22,673 bases of DNA from JBBDWJ01 sp040902925 (GTDB lineage Bacteria > Acidobacteriota > Terriglobia > Bryobacterales > UBA6623). Shown here one piece after another: positions 16,320-22,587 of the stretch. The notes below the pieces were generated by a model. The model made no database searches. It was not told the origin of the DNA and saw only the letters and a list, made by a program, of their open reading frames with translations. The stretch lies in NCBI GenBank assembly GCA_040902925.1, contig JBBDWJ010000200.1, positions 1-22,673 on the forward strand, written 5' to 3'. The position numbers and the translations under genes are program-made. Position 1 is the stretch's first letter. The number at the start of each line of letters is the position of its first letter.

Positions 16320-16782
16320 TCTTTTCCTTTTCAGAGTGTGCAAGATCCGCTGTTTGCGGTCAGGGCTGCTGCCCCAACTTCCAGGTCGCGCCGAGCGGGC
16401 TGCACGCTATCCAGAGGGCATTCGCGGGGCCATCGCCGGCCGGGCTCCGGACCCGGGGCGCCGTTTCTTTCCCCGGGGGCTATGCTTACCGTAGGTTGCG
16501 AGGCAGGAAGCGGGGACGAGGCCGGTTGCGGGAGGGTGGTTTGGAATCAGGGAAGTGACCGCGCGGGGTCACATGACCAAGTATGGTCAAAGATCTCCGG
16601 CGGATACAGAAGACGCTGAACCAATCTTCTTCCCACCCGCAAGGAAGGAACGCAAGTCCCAGTCGCGGCGGCGAAGGAACCCTGCGTAGCGCCTGAAGGC
16701 GCCGGGTAGGATCCGAGACGATCGTCAAAATGGGGAGTACCCGGGGTCAAGAGGATCGGGCCGGAGAAGCGCCTGGACCTGC
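16320..16782. other. Intergenic region upstream of the LPDTG gene
   Basis: These about 460 bases lie between the sigma-factor stop and the LPDTG-protein start, both on the minus strand. They hold the TGACC/GGTCA repeat described separately and a small hairpin GCGCC-tgaa-GGCGC at 16689-16702, about 80 bases past the sigma-factor stop, that could end that transcript. No coding sequence is convincing. Confidence 0.45.
16556..16589. promoter_or_regulatory. 34-bp TGACC/GGTCA operator-like array, copy 1
   Basis: The element starts TGACCGCGCG, contains the palindrome TGACCA-agta-TGGTCA (16574-16589), and its first half also pairs as GTGACC/GGTCAC (16555-16572). The same 34-base arrangement recurs at 18327-18360. 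It lies 237-270 bases upstream of the LPDTG gene start. The size, symmetry and conservation suggest binding of a dimeric regulator at two adjacent sites. Confidence 0.55.
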
Positions 16783-17364
16783 TCATCCAGCGATTACGTG
16801 GCGGAGATGGACGGCTTCATCGATCGTCTTCCGGATGCGGCGCCGGGCCCGCAATACGCGGACTCGAACCGCAACAGGTGTACAGCCCATCTCGTGCCCG
16901 AGCTCAGCGCTCGTGTAGCCGGCCACGTAGTGTTTCTCGAGCATTTCGCGGTCGGCAGGGGCACACTTGGAGAGGGCTCGCTGAACGTCAATCGCTTGTG
17001 GACTTGTTTGTGGCAGAACCAATATCTCCGGGATTAGTTGAACGGTTTCCCGCCGCCGGAACCAATTGCGGAACAGGTTCAGAGCGATCGTGTTGACCCA
17101 ACTCAAGACCATTGCCGGGTTCCGCAGCTTGTTACGATGCTCCCAGCCCCGGGCCCAGGCGGCCTGAGACGTTTCCTCAGCGATTGCGAAACCGACTCCG
17201 CGCGATACCAGGAATCGCGCGGTCTTTTCATAGCCATCGCTATAAGCCTCGGCGTATTGTTCCCGCGTGATGATTGTAGTTGGCGGGGCATATTGTACTT
17301 CGAATGCACTCGTCCCGCCGGGATCGGGAGACATCCGCACATTGGTGGTCGAAAACGCTTCCAT
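16783..17364 (-). CDS. ECF-type RNA polymerase sigma factor
   Basis: This 193-residue protein has a region-2-like part at about 40-105 (AEETSQAAWARGWEHRNKLR, MVLSWVNTIALNLFRNWFRR; the W-x-Y/T-IA.N..R...RR pattern of sigma-70 region 2). Region 4 lies at 130-180 (LSKCAPADREMLEKHYVAGY, then the helix-turn-helix SAELGHEMGCTPVAVRVRVL). It would direct RNA polymerase to a dedicated set of promoters. The start ATG 17362-17364 follows AAGGAGGG closely; the frame is open for 76 codons upstream, but that part overlaps the DksA-like gene and shows no homology. No anti-sigma factor is adjacent. It is the third gene of a probable operon after the small membrane and DksA-like genes. Confidence 0.85.
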   Translation of the reverse strand: MEAFSTTNVRMSPDPGGTSAFEVQYAPPTTIITREQYAEAYSDGYEKTARFLVSRGVGFAIAEETSQAAWARGWEHRNKLRNPAMVLSWVNTIALNLFRNWFRRRETVQLIPEILVLPQTSPQAIDVQRALSKCAPADREMLEKHYVAGYTSAELGHEMGCTPVAVRVRVLRARRRIRKTIDEAVHLRHVIAG

Positions 17365-17482
17365 GAGATTCCCTCCTTCGACAACAACGACAGCCGCGAC
17401 GGCACGCTCCACGACCATCACGACCTGGTTTTTTGGATGACACAATTGCCGCGCGCGGCCAACGTCATGCCATGCCCAACCG

Positions 17483-17890
17483 CTACGCGGATATTTCTTC
17501 AAGCTGCACGGAGTCATCCGCGAAGCTGGGATCACCGTCGGAGCTGGAGAGCTCCTGACAGGCGACGCAACGCACAGCCCAGGGAATCGCATCGAGACGA
17601 GCGGCAGGAATGGCGTTTCCGCAATCCATGCACACGCCGTATTCCTTGGAGTCGATCCGCGCCAAGGCCGCCTCGATCAGCTTGAGCTGGAGGTAGTCCA
17701 GGCTGTTGATTCGCAGCGCAATGAGCTGGTCGCTAAACACCGGCGCAAGGTCTTCCAGGGCAGCGCCACTGGGTCCTGTCAGAGTGTCGAGCTTGGACCG
17801 CACGCTCGAAGACAACTCGGCCTTCTTGGCGAGCAGCAACTCGCGGTAGTTCTTCGGCCGGGATTTGGCTGGGGACTGTGTTGTTTTCAC
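17483..17890 (-). CDS. DksA/TraR-family zinc-finger protein
   Basis: This 135-residue protein has an N-terminal coiled-coil region (about 10-80; YRELLLAKKAELSSSVRSKL, LQLKLIEAALARIDSKEYG) and a four-cysteine finger (Cys87, Cys90, Cys108, Cys111 in CMDCGNAIPAARLDAIP...RCVACQE). DksA-type proteins insert a coiled coil in the secondary channel of RNA polymerase and alter promoter choice, often with ppGpp. The exact DxxDxA coil-tip motif is not seen, so its action may differ. The start is GTG 17888-17890; AGGAA lies 12 bases upstream, a weak site. It lies 45 bases after the small membrane-protein gene and 118 bases before the sigma-factor gene, so two transcription regulators are adjacent. Confidence 0.88.
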   Translation of the reverse strand: MKTTQSPAKSRPKNYRELLLAKKAELSSSVRSKLDTLTGPSGAALEDLAPVFSDQLIALRINSLDYLQLKLIEAALARIDSKEYGVCMDCGNAIPAARLDAIPWAVRCVACQELSSSDGDPSFADDSVQLEEISA

Positions 17891-17935
17891 GTTTTTTTCT
17901 GGTTCCTGTGCTGCACTGGCGCTAACCGGAATGGG

Positions 17936-18127
17936 TCACTCCGAGAATCGGAAACTGGTTATGCTCGTCCACAGGCCCACGGCCTGTAAGACCCAAATAC
18001 AAACGGCAACCACGACGACGACGTTCAGAATCGATTTGATACTGGAGGCCATGGGGATGAATCGATTGATCAGCCACAACCCAACGCCGACCACGATCAA
18101 GGCGAAGACAATGTTGATGAGAGGCAT
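17936..18127 (-). CDS. Thivi_2564-like small membrane protein, copy 1
   Basis: This 63-residue protein has two hydrophobic helices (INIVFALIVVGVGLWLINRF and SILNVVVVVAVCIWVLQAVG) joined by IPMASSIK. This matches the small membrane-protein family named after Thivi_2564. The function is unknown; members often lie near stress genes. The start ATG 18125-18127 follows AAGGAG with 7 bases of spacing. A second copy at 22257-22448 is nearly identical through the helices and shares upstream sequence. This copy heads the probable operon with the DksA-like and sigma-factor genes. Confidence 0.85.
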   Translation of the reverse strand: MPLINIVFALIVVGVGLWLINRFIPMASSIKSILNVVVVVAVCIWVLQAVGLWTSITSFRFSE

Positions 18128-18158
18128 GTGTGTTCTCCTTACTCCGCTATACAAGAGG

Positions 18159-18173
18159 GCAATCCGGCGCCCA
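18159..18173 (-). promoter_or_regulatory. Sigma-54-like -24/-12 element, copy 1
   Basis: The minus strand reads TGGGCGCCGGATTGC. TGG and TTGC are at the spacing of the TGGCAC-N5-TTGC consensus, with 10 bases between the GG and GC. The element ends 32 bases before the ATG, leaving a leader of about 20 bases that contains AGGAG. The paralogue's upstream DNA keeps GG and TTGC at the same spacing. No sigma-54 or enhancer-binding gene is in the window. Confidence 0.35.
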
Positions 18174-18252
18174 ATGGTCAGCGGGTTGAAATCTTACGGG
18201 GGAAAAACCTGCGGCACGTACCGAAACGCCCAATTGGCGGGGATTTGGCGGG

Positions 18253-18263
18253 CCGAATCGAGG
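18253..18263 (-). promoter_or_regulatory. Upstream block shared by both Thivi-like genes, copy 1
   Basis: CCTCGATTCGG on the minus strand lies 126 bases before the ATG. The same 11 bases lie 129 bases before the ATG of the second copy (22577-22587). Further shared blocks between here and the start are CAGGTTTT-CC and CTGAC-ATGGGC...CGGATTGC-CTCTTG. Their retention beside less similar spacer suggests regulatory function. Confidence 0.45.
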
Positions 18264-18326
18264 CCGGCAACAACTAAGTGGTGAACCCTAACAGCGGTTC
18301 AGGTTACAGCGCTGAGTCAGAAGAAC

Positions 18327-18360
18327 TGACCGCGCGAAGCCGGATGACCACATACGGTCA
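18327..18360. promoter_or_regulatory. 34-bp TGACC/GGTCA operator-like array, copy 2
   Basis: The element has the same length and order as copy 1: TGACCGCGCG, eight less conserved bases, then the palindrome TGACCA-cata-CGGTCA (18345-18360). It lies 200-233 bases upstream of the first Thivi-like gene, a distance and orientation like copy 1 relative to the LPDTG gene. This fits an enhancer-type or activator site. Confidence 0.55.
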
Positions 18361-18718
18361 ACTAGTAGGTCGATTGGATTGTCCCGGGTTGCTTGCCCGC
18401 ACATCCTTAGACGTGCGGTACGTCTCTCGGGCGGGAACCTCCGACCCGCGACAAGCTCGGGCTTCCGAATGCCGATCGCGGGGAGGTCACATCGAGGCCC
18501 GGTCGCGTTCCGTGGCCGGCGTGGATGTTCGCGAGCGAACGCTAGGTCCTGGAATGATTTGTAAAAACGCCTCGGCCAGCAGGATGACCCGCAAGATTTT
18601 CAATCAAACCAGACATCGAATAGGGGTAAGAAGCCTTCCCTCGCGCCCACAGCACCAGTAGAGTTGCAAGGTCCATCCAGATCGAGATCATGTTCTTGCG
18701 TGCCTTCCCAAAAAACTT

Positions 18719-19378
18719 CTACCTGGACTCAGCGACGAGGACCGCGGATCTTAGCTCAAAGACCAGCACGGTCTCGCTGGGAATGACAGCCGGATCGCCG
18801 GTGGTAGCCAGCACGACGCCGGTACCGGCCCCCGCGCCCGCAGCGGTGCCGATGGCCGCACCCTTGCCGCCTCCGGCAATGGCCCCAACAGCCGCGCCTA
18901 TGCCGCTGCCGATTCCGATTTTCGCAGCGTCCTTGCCCTTGGTGGCGCTCGCATCACGCGAAATGCTCTTGGTCGAAATCTCGAGGAGGTGACCGGCGGT
19001 TGTGTGCAATCCGGTCAACTGAACCACGAGGTTGGCTAGGTCCTTCACACGCCCACCTTTATCGGCCTCGATAATTTTGCCCTCCACCTGCGCGCCTTTC
19101 GCAGCGATCTTGCGACCACCGTAGACCAGGGGGTCCTCCAGATGCGCGCTGAACATTTGCCCCGCTTGGTGTGTGTTCGTGGATAAGGCGATCGTTGTTC
19201 GCACCGTGAGCTGGGTCCCTTCCGGCAGGGTCACGGTGTCAGCCGGGGGCTGCACCGCGGCAGCGGTCGTCTCGGGCGTCACGCCATCCTGGCTCAACCC
19301 GCTATCTTTGCTACAGCCCGCCTGGGCCAAAACGGCCGCGATGGCCAAACTTACACCCAATAGAGTGCTTGCTCTCAT
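18719..19378 (-). CDS. Glycine-zipper lipoprotein-like envelope protein
   Basis: This 219-residue protein has a signal sequence ending LAQAGC, with Cys22 as the probable lipidation site. The lipobox has Gln at -3, which is unusual. A beta-rich middle (LPEGTQLTVRTTIALSTNTH, FSAHLEDPLVYGGRKIAAKG, VEGKIIEADKGGR) is followed by a glycine zipper at about 153-190 (IGIGSGIGAAVGAIAGG, GAAIGTAAGAGAGTG) that can pack in membranes. The end (PSETVLVFELRS) is common in acidobacterial proteins of this type. The function is unknown; an outer-membrane stability or stress role is likely. ATG 19376-19378 follows AAGGAA by 9 bases. An 18-bp near-palindrome lies in its leader. Confidence 0.78.
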   Translation of the reverse strand: MRASTLLGVSLAIAAVLAQAGCSKDSGLSQDGVTPETTAAAVQPPADTVTLPEGTQLTVRTTIALSTNTHQAGQMFSAHLEDPLVYGGRKIAAKGAQVEGKIIEADKGGRVKDLANLVVQLTGLHTTAGHLLEISTKSISRDASATKGKDAAKIGIGSGIGAAVGAIAGGGKGAAIGTAAGAGAGTGVVLATTGDPAVIPSETVLVFELRSAVLVAESR

Positions 19379-19403
19379 ATCAAATTCTTCCTTCTGTAGC
19401 TCA

Positions 19404-19421
19404 CGCCGATTGGAATCGGCG
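19404..19421. promoter_or_regulatory. Inverted repeat in the leader of the glycine-zipper gene
   Basis: CGCCGATT (19404-19411) and AATCGGCG (19414-19421) are perfect inverted 8-bp copies with a 2-base spacer. The element is 26 bases upstream of the ATG on the minus strand, between the gene and the preceding hairpin. The very short spacer argues for a protein-binding site rather than an RNA hairpin. Confidence 0.4.
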
Positions 19422-19450
19422 GAGATCGTATCGCATCTTCGATGTGTCCT

Positions 19451-19473
19451 GCGGGCGGCCGAGCGCCGCCCGC
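19451..19473 (-). terminator. Hairpin after the lmo0937-like gene
   Basis: GCGGGCGGC (19451-19459) pairs with GCCGCCCGC (19465-19473) around a 5-base loop. It begins 16 bases past the stop of the small membrane-protein gene. There is no T-run, so it is a probable but not classical terminator. Confidence 0.55.
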
Positions 19474-19488
19474 GGAATGGACTTGCCA

Positions 19489-19641
19489 CTATCCGAGCGC
19501 TCTACGGCCTTGCAGCACGTTGATGACTATGATCACCAGCGCAAGGACTAACAGGATGTGCACGAAACCACCCATCGTGTAGGCGGACATTAGTCCCAAA
19601 GCCCACAGCACAAACAAAACAACAGCAATTGTCCAAAGCAT
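19489..19641 (-). CDS. lmo0937-like small membrane protein, 50 residues
   Basis: The minus strand from ATG 19639-19641 encodes MLWTIAVVLFVLWALGLMSA, then YTMGGFVHILLVLALVIIVI and NVLQGRRALG, then TAG. This is the two-helix pattern of the lmo0937-family small membrane proteins (MLW.I.vil...W.lG......gg.ihiLLviaii..l...). The function is unknown; such genes are often stress-induced. GGGAGGA lies about 9 bases upstream. It is 56 bases after the CBS-protein gene and 110 bases before the glycine-zipper gene on the same strand. It is easily missed because of its size. Confidence 0.85.
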   Translation of the reverse strand: MLWTIAVVLFVLWALGLMSAYTMGGFVHILLVLALVIIVINVLQGRRALG

Positions 19642-19697
19642 GTTCTTCTTCCTCCCTTTCATCAGAATTTCCGTCCGGAAGATTTGCGTAGCTCGGG

Positions 19698-20153
19698 CTA
19701 GGCGGTTCCGACAGCCTGCTTGGGCCTGGAAACCTGCCGGAGAACCTTGCCAGCGGCCGCGGGTTGCTCTAGCTGCATCGCCACGTCGGCTTGGGAAATG
19801 ATTCCCACAAGCCGGCCATCATCCAGCACCGGGATTCGCCGCAACTGGCTCTGGGACATGGCATCCAGTGCCCTCTGCAGATCGTCCTGAGGGGCGCAGG
19901 TCACCAGGTTGTGCGCCATGACGCCCTCGACTCGAGTTTGCCGGGGATCGAGCCCCTCGGCCACGACTTTCAGCGCCAGGTCGCGGTCGGTGACGATGCC
20001 AATCAGTCTCTTTGCCTTCTCGCTGTCGACCACGGGCAAGGCGCCGATATCCTGGCGTCTCATCGATTGTGCCGCCACATCCACGGTGTCACCCGCAAGA
20101 CAACAGGTGAGGTCTTTGGTCATGACGTCGCTGCATTTCTTTTCCAGCATCAA
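19698..20153 (-). CDS. Two-CBS-domain protein
   Basis: This 151-residue cytoplasmic protein is made of a CBS pair. CBS1 is at about 8-66 (CSDVMTKDLTCCLAGDTVDV, IGIVTDRDLALKVV) and CBS2 at about 76-133 (VMAHNLVTCAPQDDLQRALD, LRRIPVLDDGRLVGIISQAD). IVTDRD (53-58) and IISQAD (118-123) are the usual ends of the adenosyl-ligand pockets; such pairs bind AMP, ATP or related nucleotides and sense energy state. No output domain is attached, so it must act through a partner. The start is ATG 20153 or the next codon; AAGGAG lies 11 bases upstream. It follows the M48 protease gene by 44 bases and is probably co-transcribed with it. Confidence 0.9.
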   Translation of the reverse strand: MMLEKKCSDVMTKDLTCCLAGDTVDVAAQSMRRQDIGALPVVDSEKAKRLIGIVTDRDLALKVVAEGLDPRQTRVEGVMAHNLVTCAPQDDLQRALDAMSQSQLRRIPVLDDGRLVGIISQADVAMQLEQPAAAGKVLRQVSRPKQAVGTA

Positions 20154-20197
20154 TTTGAATTCTCCTTTTGCGAAATTCAGAACTTCCTAACAACGGG

Positions 20198-22126
20198 TTA
20201 CTGGCTCACGCGAGCGGAATAGAGCATCTGCTGGAAGGCGCGTTCATAGCCCTGGAACTCGCGCTCCGGGGCCGTGAAAACGAAGAACAGCAGGCCGTCA
20301 GGCCGCGGCAGGGTGACCAGCCAGTTGGTCTCGCGGCCGCCGCCCTGGACCGGCGAATCGTTCGAGAGGTAGGTCGAAAGCCCGCGCTGGCCACCGAAGT
20401 CGATGGGCTCGTGGCGGCGAACCACGCGCATGTTCTGGTTGGATTGGCGGAGATCCTGGACCAACTGGTCGGTGGCCTCTTCGGCCGTCACCGCGGAACC
20501 TTGCCCGAAGCCAGGCCCCTGTAACTGCTGGCCGTAGCGATCCGAGTGCGGTTCGTATATGTTCACCAGGACGCCGTATGCCAAGGCCTGATTGCCGTTG
20601 CCATCGCTCACCAAGCCGCCGCGGGGCGCGATGGTTACCGCGTCGCCTTGGCCGTAAGCCTGCCAATTGTCGGGGTAGTCGATGCGCAGCGCGGAATTCT
20701 CAAAGGTCACGAAGCGCTCCGAGGTTCCGTCCGCTTGACCAGCGGTATTCGTGTTCGCCGATTGCTGGGCTTGGAGCTGGTTGGGTTTCGGCGAGGGCAG
20801 CGACTGCAGGTAACGCTTTATCTGGTCGAATTCCTGGGAACTGCTGCTTGCATTGCGCTGTGAGCCGAGCCGGGCCGCTTCCTCGTTGGCGCTCTCGATA
20901 CGGCGGTCCGGGTTGGGGTGAGAGTTGAAGAACGCGGTGCCGCTGCCGCCCCCGAGCTTCCCGAAGAACTGCCCCATGGCCCGCGCGTCGTAGCCGGAAT
21001 CGTACAGGATCTGCGTGCCCATCAGGTCAGCCTGGCTTTCGGCGTCACGCGAATACTTAAGGAGAATGGAATTCACCGTGAAGCCCGCGCCGAGCTGCGC
21101 CAGAGCGGTCGCCGTGGAGTTGCTGCCCAGCAAGCCGCCCAGGATCGCCAGGGGCATCTGCGCCACCGAGGCCTTGCTGGCCTGGTTGGTGCCATGGCGG
21201 AGCGCCACGTGCGAGATCTCGTGCGCCATCACGCCGGCCAGTTGCGCTTCATTGTCGGCGGCTTCGATCAGGCCGCGGTTGACATAGATGTGCCCGCCGG
21301 GAAGTGCAAAAGCATTGATCCCCCGGTCGTTGGCGGTCTGGAAGGCGTAGGGATACTTTTCGCCGGGGGCATGCGCCGCCAGCCGTTGTCCCAGGTTATT
21401 CAGGTATTTGTCCACCCGCGAGTCGTTCAACATGAGCACTTGCTTCACAACTTCGCCGGAAGCCTGTTGGCCCAATTCGACGTCCTGCTGCGGCGAAAAC
21501 ATGTTCCAGCCGGGCTTCAAGGGGGTGCGGTTGCCCGCCGCTGTCAGCGGGTTCGAGTTGCTGGGGCTCGCCCCAGACCCGCCGGCCACGTTGGCGGCCA
21601 CCCGCCGAAGGGTAAACCGCTGATTCGCGTCGCCGTTGACTTCGTAGGTCTGAACCAGGGCTCCGTCTTTGGTGGAGCCGCCCGGAATGTCCAGCGTCTT
21701 GCCAAGGTTCGAGACGATGAGCGCGCTGCCGTCTTTGCTGGCATCAAAGCGCCACTGCTGGCTGGAACGGCCGTCGAAGCGAGTGGCCCGCACGGGCGTG
21801 CTGTTGTTGTTTCCCACGGCTTCAAGGGCGTTTCCGTTCATCACGCTTCGCAACGAATACCGGCCACCGCCGGCGGCTTGGATATCCCATGTCTGGTTGT
21901 CAGTCCCCCGCGAGGAGAACTGCATCACCCTGGTCTGGTCGTTCCGGTCGAGGTCGAGCACCTTGCCGGATTTCGAGTTTGTGATCTCGTACCGGCCCGG
22001 ACCATTAAACCCGCCTTGCGCACCTGCCGAATAGGGAAGGCACAAAGACAGCGCCATTGCGGCCACCACAGCGGCCGATTGTCTTGCCTTGCGAACTGCA
22101 TCCTGGAACCTGCGGCTACTTAACAT
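20198..22126 (-). CDS. Secreted ricin-lectin/M48 metalloprotease fusion
   Basis: This 642-residue protein has a signal peptide (AAVVAAMALSLCLPYSAGAQ, cleaved near 37) and a ricin-type beta-trefoil at about 42-175 with repeating QxW/QxF marks (QTW, QQW, QRF). A Ser/Asn/Pro linker follows, then an M48 zinc protease. The zinc site is HEISH (302-306), with the third ligand Glu363 in SRDAESQAD. NAFALPGGHIYVNRGLIEAA is typical of M48 sequence before the site. SHPNPDRRIE (402-411) is the conserved C-terminal M48 signature. A further C-terminal domain (about 485-642; LRIDYPDNWQAYGQGDAVTI) resembles PsbP/DcrB-like folds. It is likely a periplasmic protease of BepA/LoiP type with added carbohydrate-binding function. 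ATG 22126 was chosen by GGAGAG 7 bases upstream, in preference to TTG 22168. Confidence 0.9.
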   Translation of the reverse strand: MLSSRRFQDAVRKARQSAAVVAAMALSLCLPYSAGAQGGFNGPGRYEITNSKSGKVLDLDRNDQTRVMQFSSRGTDNQTWDIQAAGGGRYSLRSVMNGNALEAVGNNNSTPVRATRFDGRSSQQWRFDASKDGSALIVSNLGKTLDIPGGSTKDGALVQTYEVNGDANQRFTLRRVAANVAGGSGASPSNSNPLTAAGNRTPLKPGWNMFSPQQDVELGQQASGEVVKQVLMLNDSRVDKYLNNLGQRLAAHAPGEKYPYAFQTANDRGINAFALPGGHIYVNRGLIEAADNEAQLAGVMAHEISHVALRHGTNQASKASVAQMPLAILGGLLGSNSTATALAQLGAGFTVNSILLKYSRDAESQADLMGTQILYDSGYDARAMGQFFGKLGGGSGTAFFNSHPNPDRRIESANEEAARLGSQRNASSSSQEFDQIKRYLQSLPSPKPNQLQAQQSANTNTAGQADGTSERFVTFENSALRIDYPDNWQAYGQGDAVTIAPRGGLVSDGNGNQALAYGVLVNIYEPHSDRYGQQLQGPGFGQGSAVTAEEATDQLVQDLRQSNQNMRVVRRHEPIDFGGQRGLSTYLSNDSPVQGGGRETNWLVTLPRPDGLLFFVFTAPEREFQGYERAFQQMLYSARVSQ

Positions 22127-22256
22127 TTTTCTCTCCGATCCGTTTCTGACGGCGACCGGCTCATCCAACGCGCCAGGCGAGTGCCGAACACACCCGGGTT
22201 AGCGGCGTGCCGACATAGGCCCACCACGCGAAAACCGGCGCCTGCCCTGTCTACGT

Positions 22257-22448
22257 TCATCGCGGTAACCGAAAACTAGTTACATCCCCCCACAAGCCCA
22301 CGGCCTGCAAGACCCAAACCCCAACGGCAACCACAACGACGACGTTTAGAATCGTGTTGATGCTGGAGGCCATTGGGATAAAGCGGTTGATCAGCCACAA
22401 CCCGACACCAACCACGATCAAGACCAAGACAACATTGACTAGGGGCAT
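22257..22448 (-). CDS. Thivi_2564-like small membrane protein, copy 2
   Basis: This 63-residue paralogue of the gene at 17936-18127 has the same two-helix layout (VNVVLVLIVVGVGLWLINRF, then NTILNVVVVVAVGVWVLQAV) and differs mostly at the C-terminus (WGDVTSFRLPR). The start ATG 22446-22448 follows GAGGAG. It lies 130 bases upstream of the protease gene on the same strand. The shared coding and upstream DNA indicate duplication of a gene with its promoter. Confidence 0.85.
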   Translation of the reverse strand: MPLVNVVLVLIVVGVGLWLINRFIPMASSINTILNVVVVVAVGVWVLQAVGLWGDVTSFRLPR

Positions 22449-22479
22449 GTTTGTTCTCCTCGCTCCTCTGAGCAAGAGC

Positions 22480-22494
22480 GCAATCCGTTGGCCC
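22480..22494 (-). promoter_or_regulatory. Sigma-54-like -24/-12 element, copy 2
   Basis: The minus strand reads GGGCCAACGGATTGC, with GGC and TTGC in the spacing of the sigma-54 consensus, ending 31 bases before the ATG of the second Thivi-like gene. It aligns with the element before copy 1. The -24 side matches the consensus only in part. Confidence 0.35.
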
Positions 22495-22576
22495 ATTCGT
22501 CAGGCACGGGGAGATCTGGCGTTAGGAAAACCTGGTGATACGCGCCGAACTGCCTTGCTTTTAGCGAGTTCAGCGA

Positions 22577-22587
22577 CCGAATCGAGG
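22577..22587 (-). promoter_or_regulatory. Upstream block shared by both Thivi-like genes, copy 2
   Basis: CCTCGATTCGG on the minus strand, 129 bases before the ATG, is identical to the block before copy 1. Beyond it, toward the window end, similarity is lost. A lone TGACC occurs at 22625-22629, but the 34-bp array is not present within the window. Confidence 0.45.

Larger units (their letters stand above)
18128..18718. other. 590-base intergenic region with several palindromes
   Basis: No coding sequence is convincing here. Next to the small membrane-protein gene it holds that gene's promoter region. Farther out are the TGACC/GGTCA array (18327-18360), AGACGT-gcggt-ACGTCT (18409-18425) nested inside GCCCG...CGGGC, and GTTCGC-ga-GCGAAC (18527-18540). 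The density of symmetric elements suggests regulatory DNA or a structured RNA. Confidence 0.45.

Noticed and set aside
16590..16760. Possible cyclic-di-GMP (GEMM) riboswitch, from ggaacgcaag and gcgccgggtagg segments
   Set aside because: The conserved CAAACC/GCAAAGCC core and paired stems could not be laid out, and the position is 3' to the sigma gene and far from the next start.
18527..18540. GTTCGC-ga-GCGAAC as a LexA (SOS) box
   Set aside because: It does not match the spacing of known LexA sites and no SOS gene is adjacent; kept only as a palindrome.
18278..18661. 127-codon plus-strand frame in the palindrome-rich intergenic region
   Set aside because: It has no ribosome site or family resemblance, and an Arg/Ser-rich composition typical of non-coding GC-rich DNA.
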